Assembly (NCBI GenBank): GCA_002411515.1
Contig: DHTF01000028.1
Location: 12,897-27,571, forward strand
Length of the DNA stretch: 14,675 nucleotides
From: Proteiniphilum sp. UBA5267
Lineage (GTDB): Bacteria; Bacteroidota; Bacteroidia; Bacteroidales; Dysgonomonadaceae
Direction of reading: 5' to 3'
This document shows, piece after piece, positions 14,400 to 14,675 of this stretch (position 1 is the stretch's first letter; the number at the start of each line of letters is the position of its first letter). Below the pieces are notes generated by a model. It saw only the letters and a program-made list of their open reading frames with translations. It did not search any database and was not told the origin of the DNA. A program made the translations under genes and the position numbers.

Positions 14400-14675
14400 T
14401 TATTTCACTTCCCACACGTTGGGGGAGCTGAGGAGAAACTCAGTGAATGATTTTTTCGATGATCTTTGTTGTACCTCTTCAATCTGTTGCTGATAATCCC
14501 TGTCGTAGGAAGGTGCATCCACATTGCGTATCACTCCCAGCGCTACAGGGAGGCCGTCGGAGGTATCCATCAGGGCAAGTTTCAACTGCAGGGTACTGTC
14601 CTTGGCAGTGGCGTCGTGCACCAGGATGTCGTCGAGCGTATAGCCCTCTTCTCCGATGGTGACTGCCTTCAGGTT
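14400..14675 (-). CDS. C-terminal end of a probable 2-oxoacid:ferredoxin oxidoreductase beta subunit (5' end outside window)
   Basis: The frame is open from the window edge to a TAA at 14400-14402 and gives the last 91 residues. A GTG at 14621 is internal and is not the start, because the upstream 18 codons continue in frame. The segment TLDDILVHDATAKDSTLQ, then PVALGVIRNVDAPSYD, QQIEEVQ and a final NVWEVK, resembles the C-terminus of TPP-binding beta subunits of 2-oxoacid:ferredoxin oxidoreductases (KorB/OorB type) of Bacteroidetes. These decarboxylate a 2-oxoacid to its acyl-CoA and reduce ferredoxin. The TPP and cluster motifs lie outside the window, so the exact substrate is unknown. It converges with proline dehydrogenase. 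Confidence 0.75.
   Translation of the reverse strand, partial: NLKAVTIGEEGYTLDDILVHDATAKDSTLQLKLALMDTSDGLPVALGVIRNVDAPSYDRDYQQQIEEVQQRSSKKSFTEFLLSSPNVWEVK

Noticed and set aside
14354..14401. Repeat array as a possible CRISPR
   Set aside because: Units are 8 bases and contiguous, with no spacers, and no cas genes are present.

Overview
The window is a dense stretch of a Bacteroidetes genome, most probably order Bacteroidales (a Dysgonomonas/Proteiniphilum/Parabacteroides-like organism; the genus is an inference). Three things point there. Several upstream regions carry the Bacteroidetes promoter -7 element TAnnTTTG, in two cases with a -33 TTTG/TTG at 19 bases. Shine-Dalgarno sequences are almost absent. 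The gene content (Na+-pumping methylmalonyl-CoA decarboxylase, cmk-ispH, 543-residue P5C dehydrogenase, 2-oxoacid:ferredoxin oxidoreductase) fits an anaerobic, propionate/succinate-forming amino-acid or sugar fermenter.

Layout: bases 1-1078 (+ strand) hold the tail of a probable CBS-domain protein and NAD kinase, ending at a hairpin shared with the convergent operon. Bases 1164-7142 (- strand) form one operon, read right to left: methylmalonyl-CoA epimerase, decarboxylase alpha subunit (mmdA), a lamin-tail/OadG fusion lipoprotein (gamma/delta role), a biotin carrier protein, a first beta subunit, an intrinsic terminator, a second diverged beta subunit and a 50-residue single-helix protein that looks like a minimal OadG. 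Bases 7252-8235 are pfkA with its own promoter. Bases 8341-9925 are cmk-ispH with overlapping reading frames and their own promoter. Bases 9984-11066 are a TerC-family membrane protein. Bases 11339-14301 are a divergent proline-catabolism pair, P5C dehydrogenase (-) and proline dehydrogenase (+). After a repeat-filled convergent gap, 14400-14675 is the C-terminal end of a probable 2-oxoacid:ferredoxin oxidoreductase beta subunit (-), cut by the window edge.

How the genes work together: the epimerase converts between methylmalonyl-CoA epimers. The alpha subunit moves the carboxyl group to biotin on the carrier, and the membrane beta/gamma subunits decarboxylate carboxybiotin while exporting Na+. 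This is the energy-conserving last step of the succinate-to-propionate route. Proline dehydrogenase and P5C dehydrogenase turn proline into glutamate. A ferredoxin-linked 2-oxoacid oxidoreductase could use the resulting 2-oxoglutarate.

The most unusual feature is the duplicated membrane module. A second beta subunit with all known catalytic and Na+-site residues, plus its own tiny gamma-like partner, lies behind a strong intrinsic terminator nested in a larger inverted repeat. It has no second alpha subunit or biotin carrier nearby. Also notable are a lamin-tail domain fused to the pump gamma subunit, a 25-bp tandem duplication that rewrites the end of the small gamma-like gene, and an 8-bp tandem repeat plus 35-base palindrome that fill the last convergent gap.
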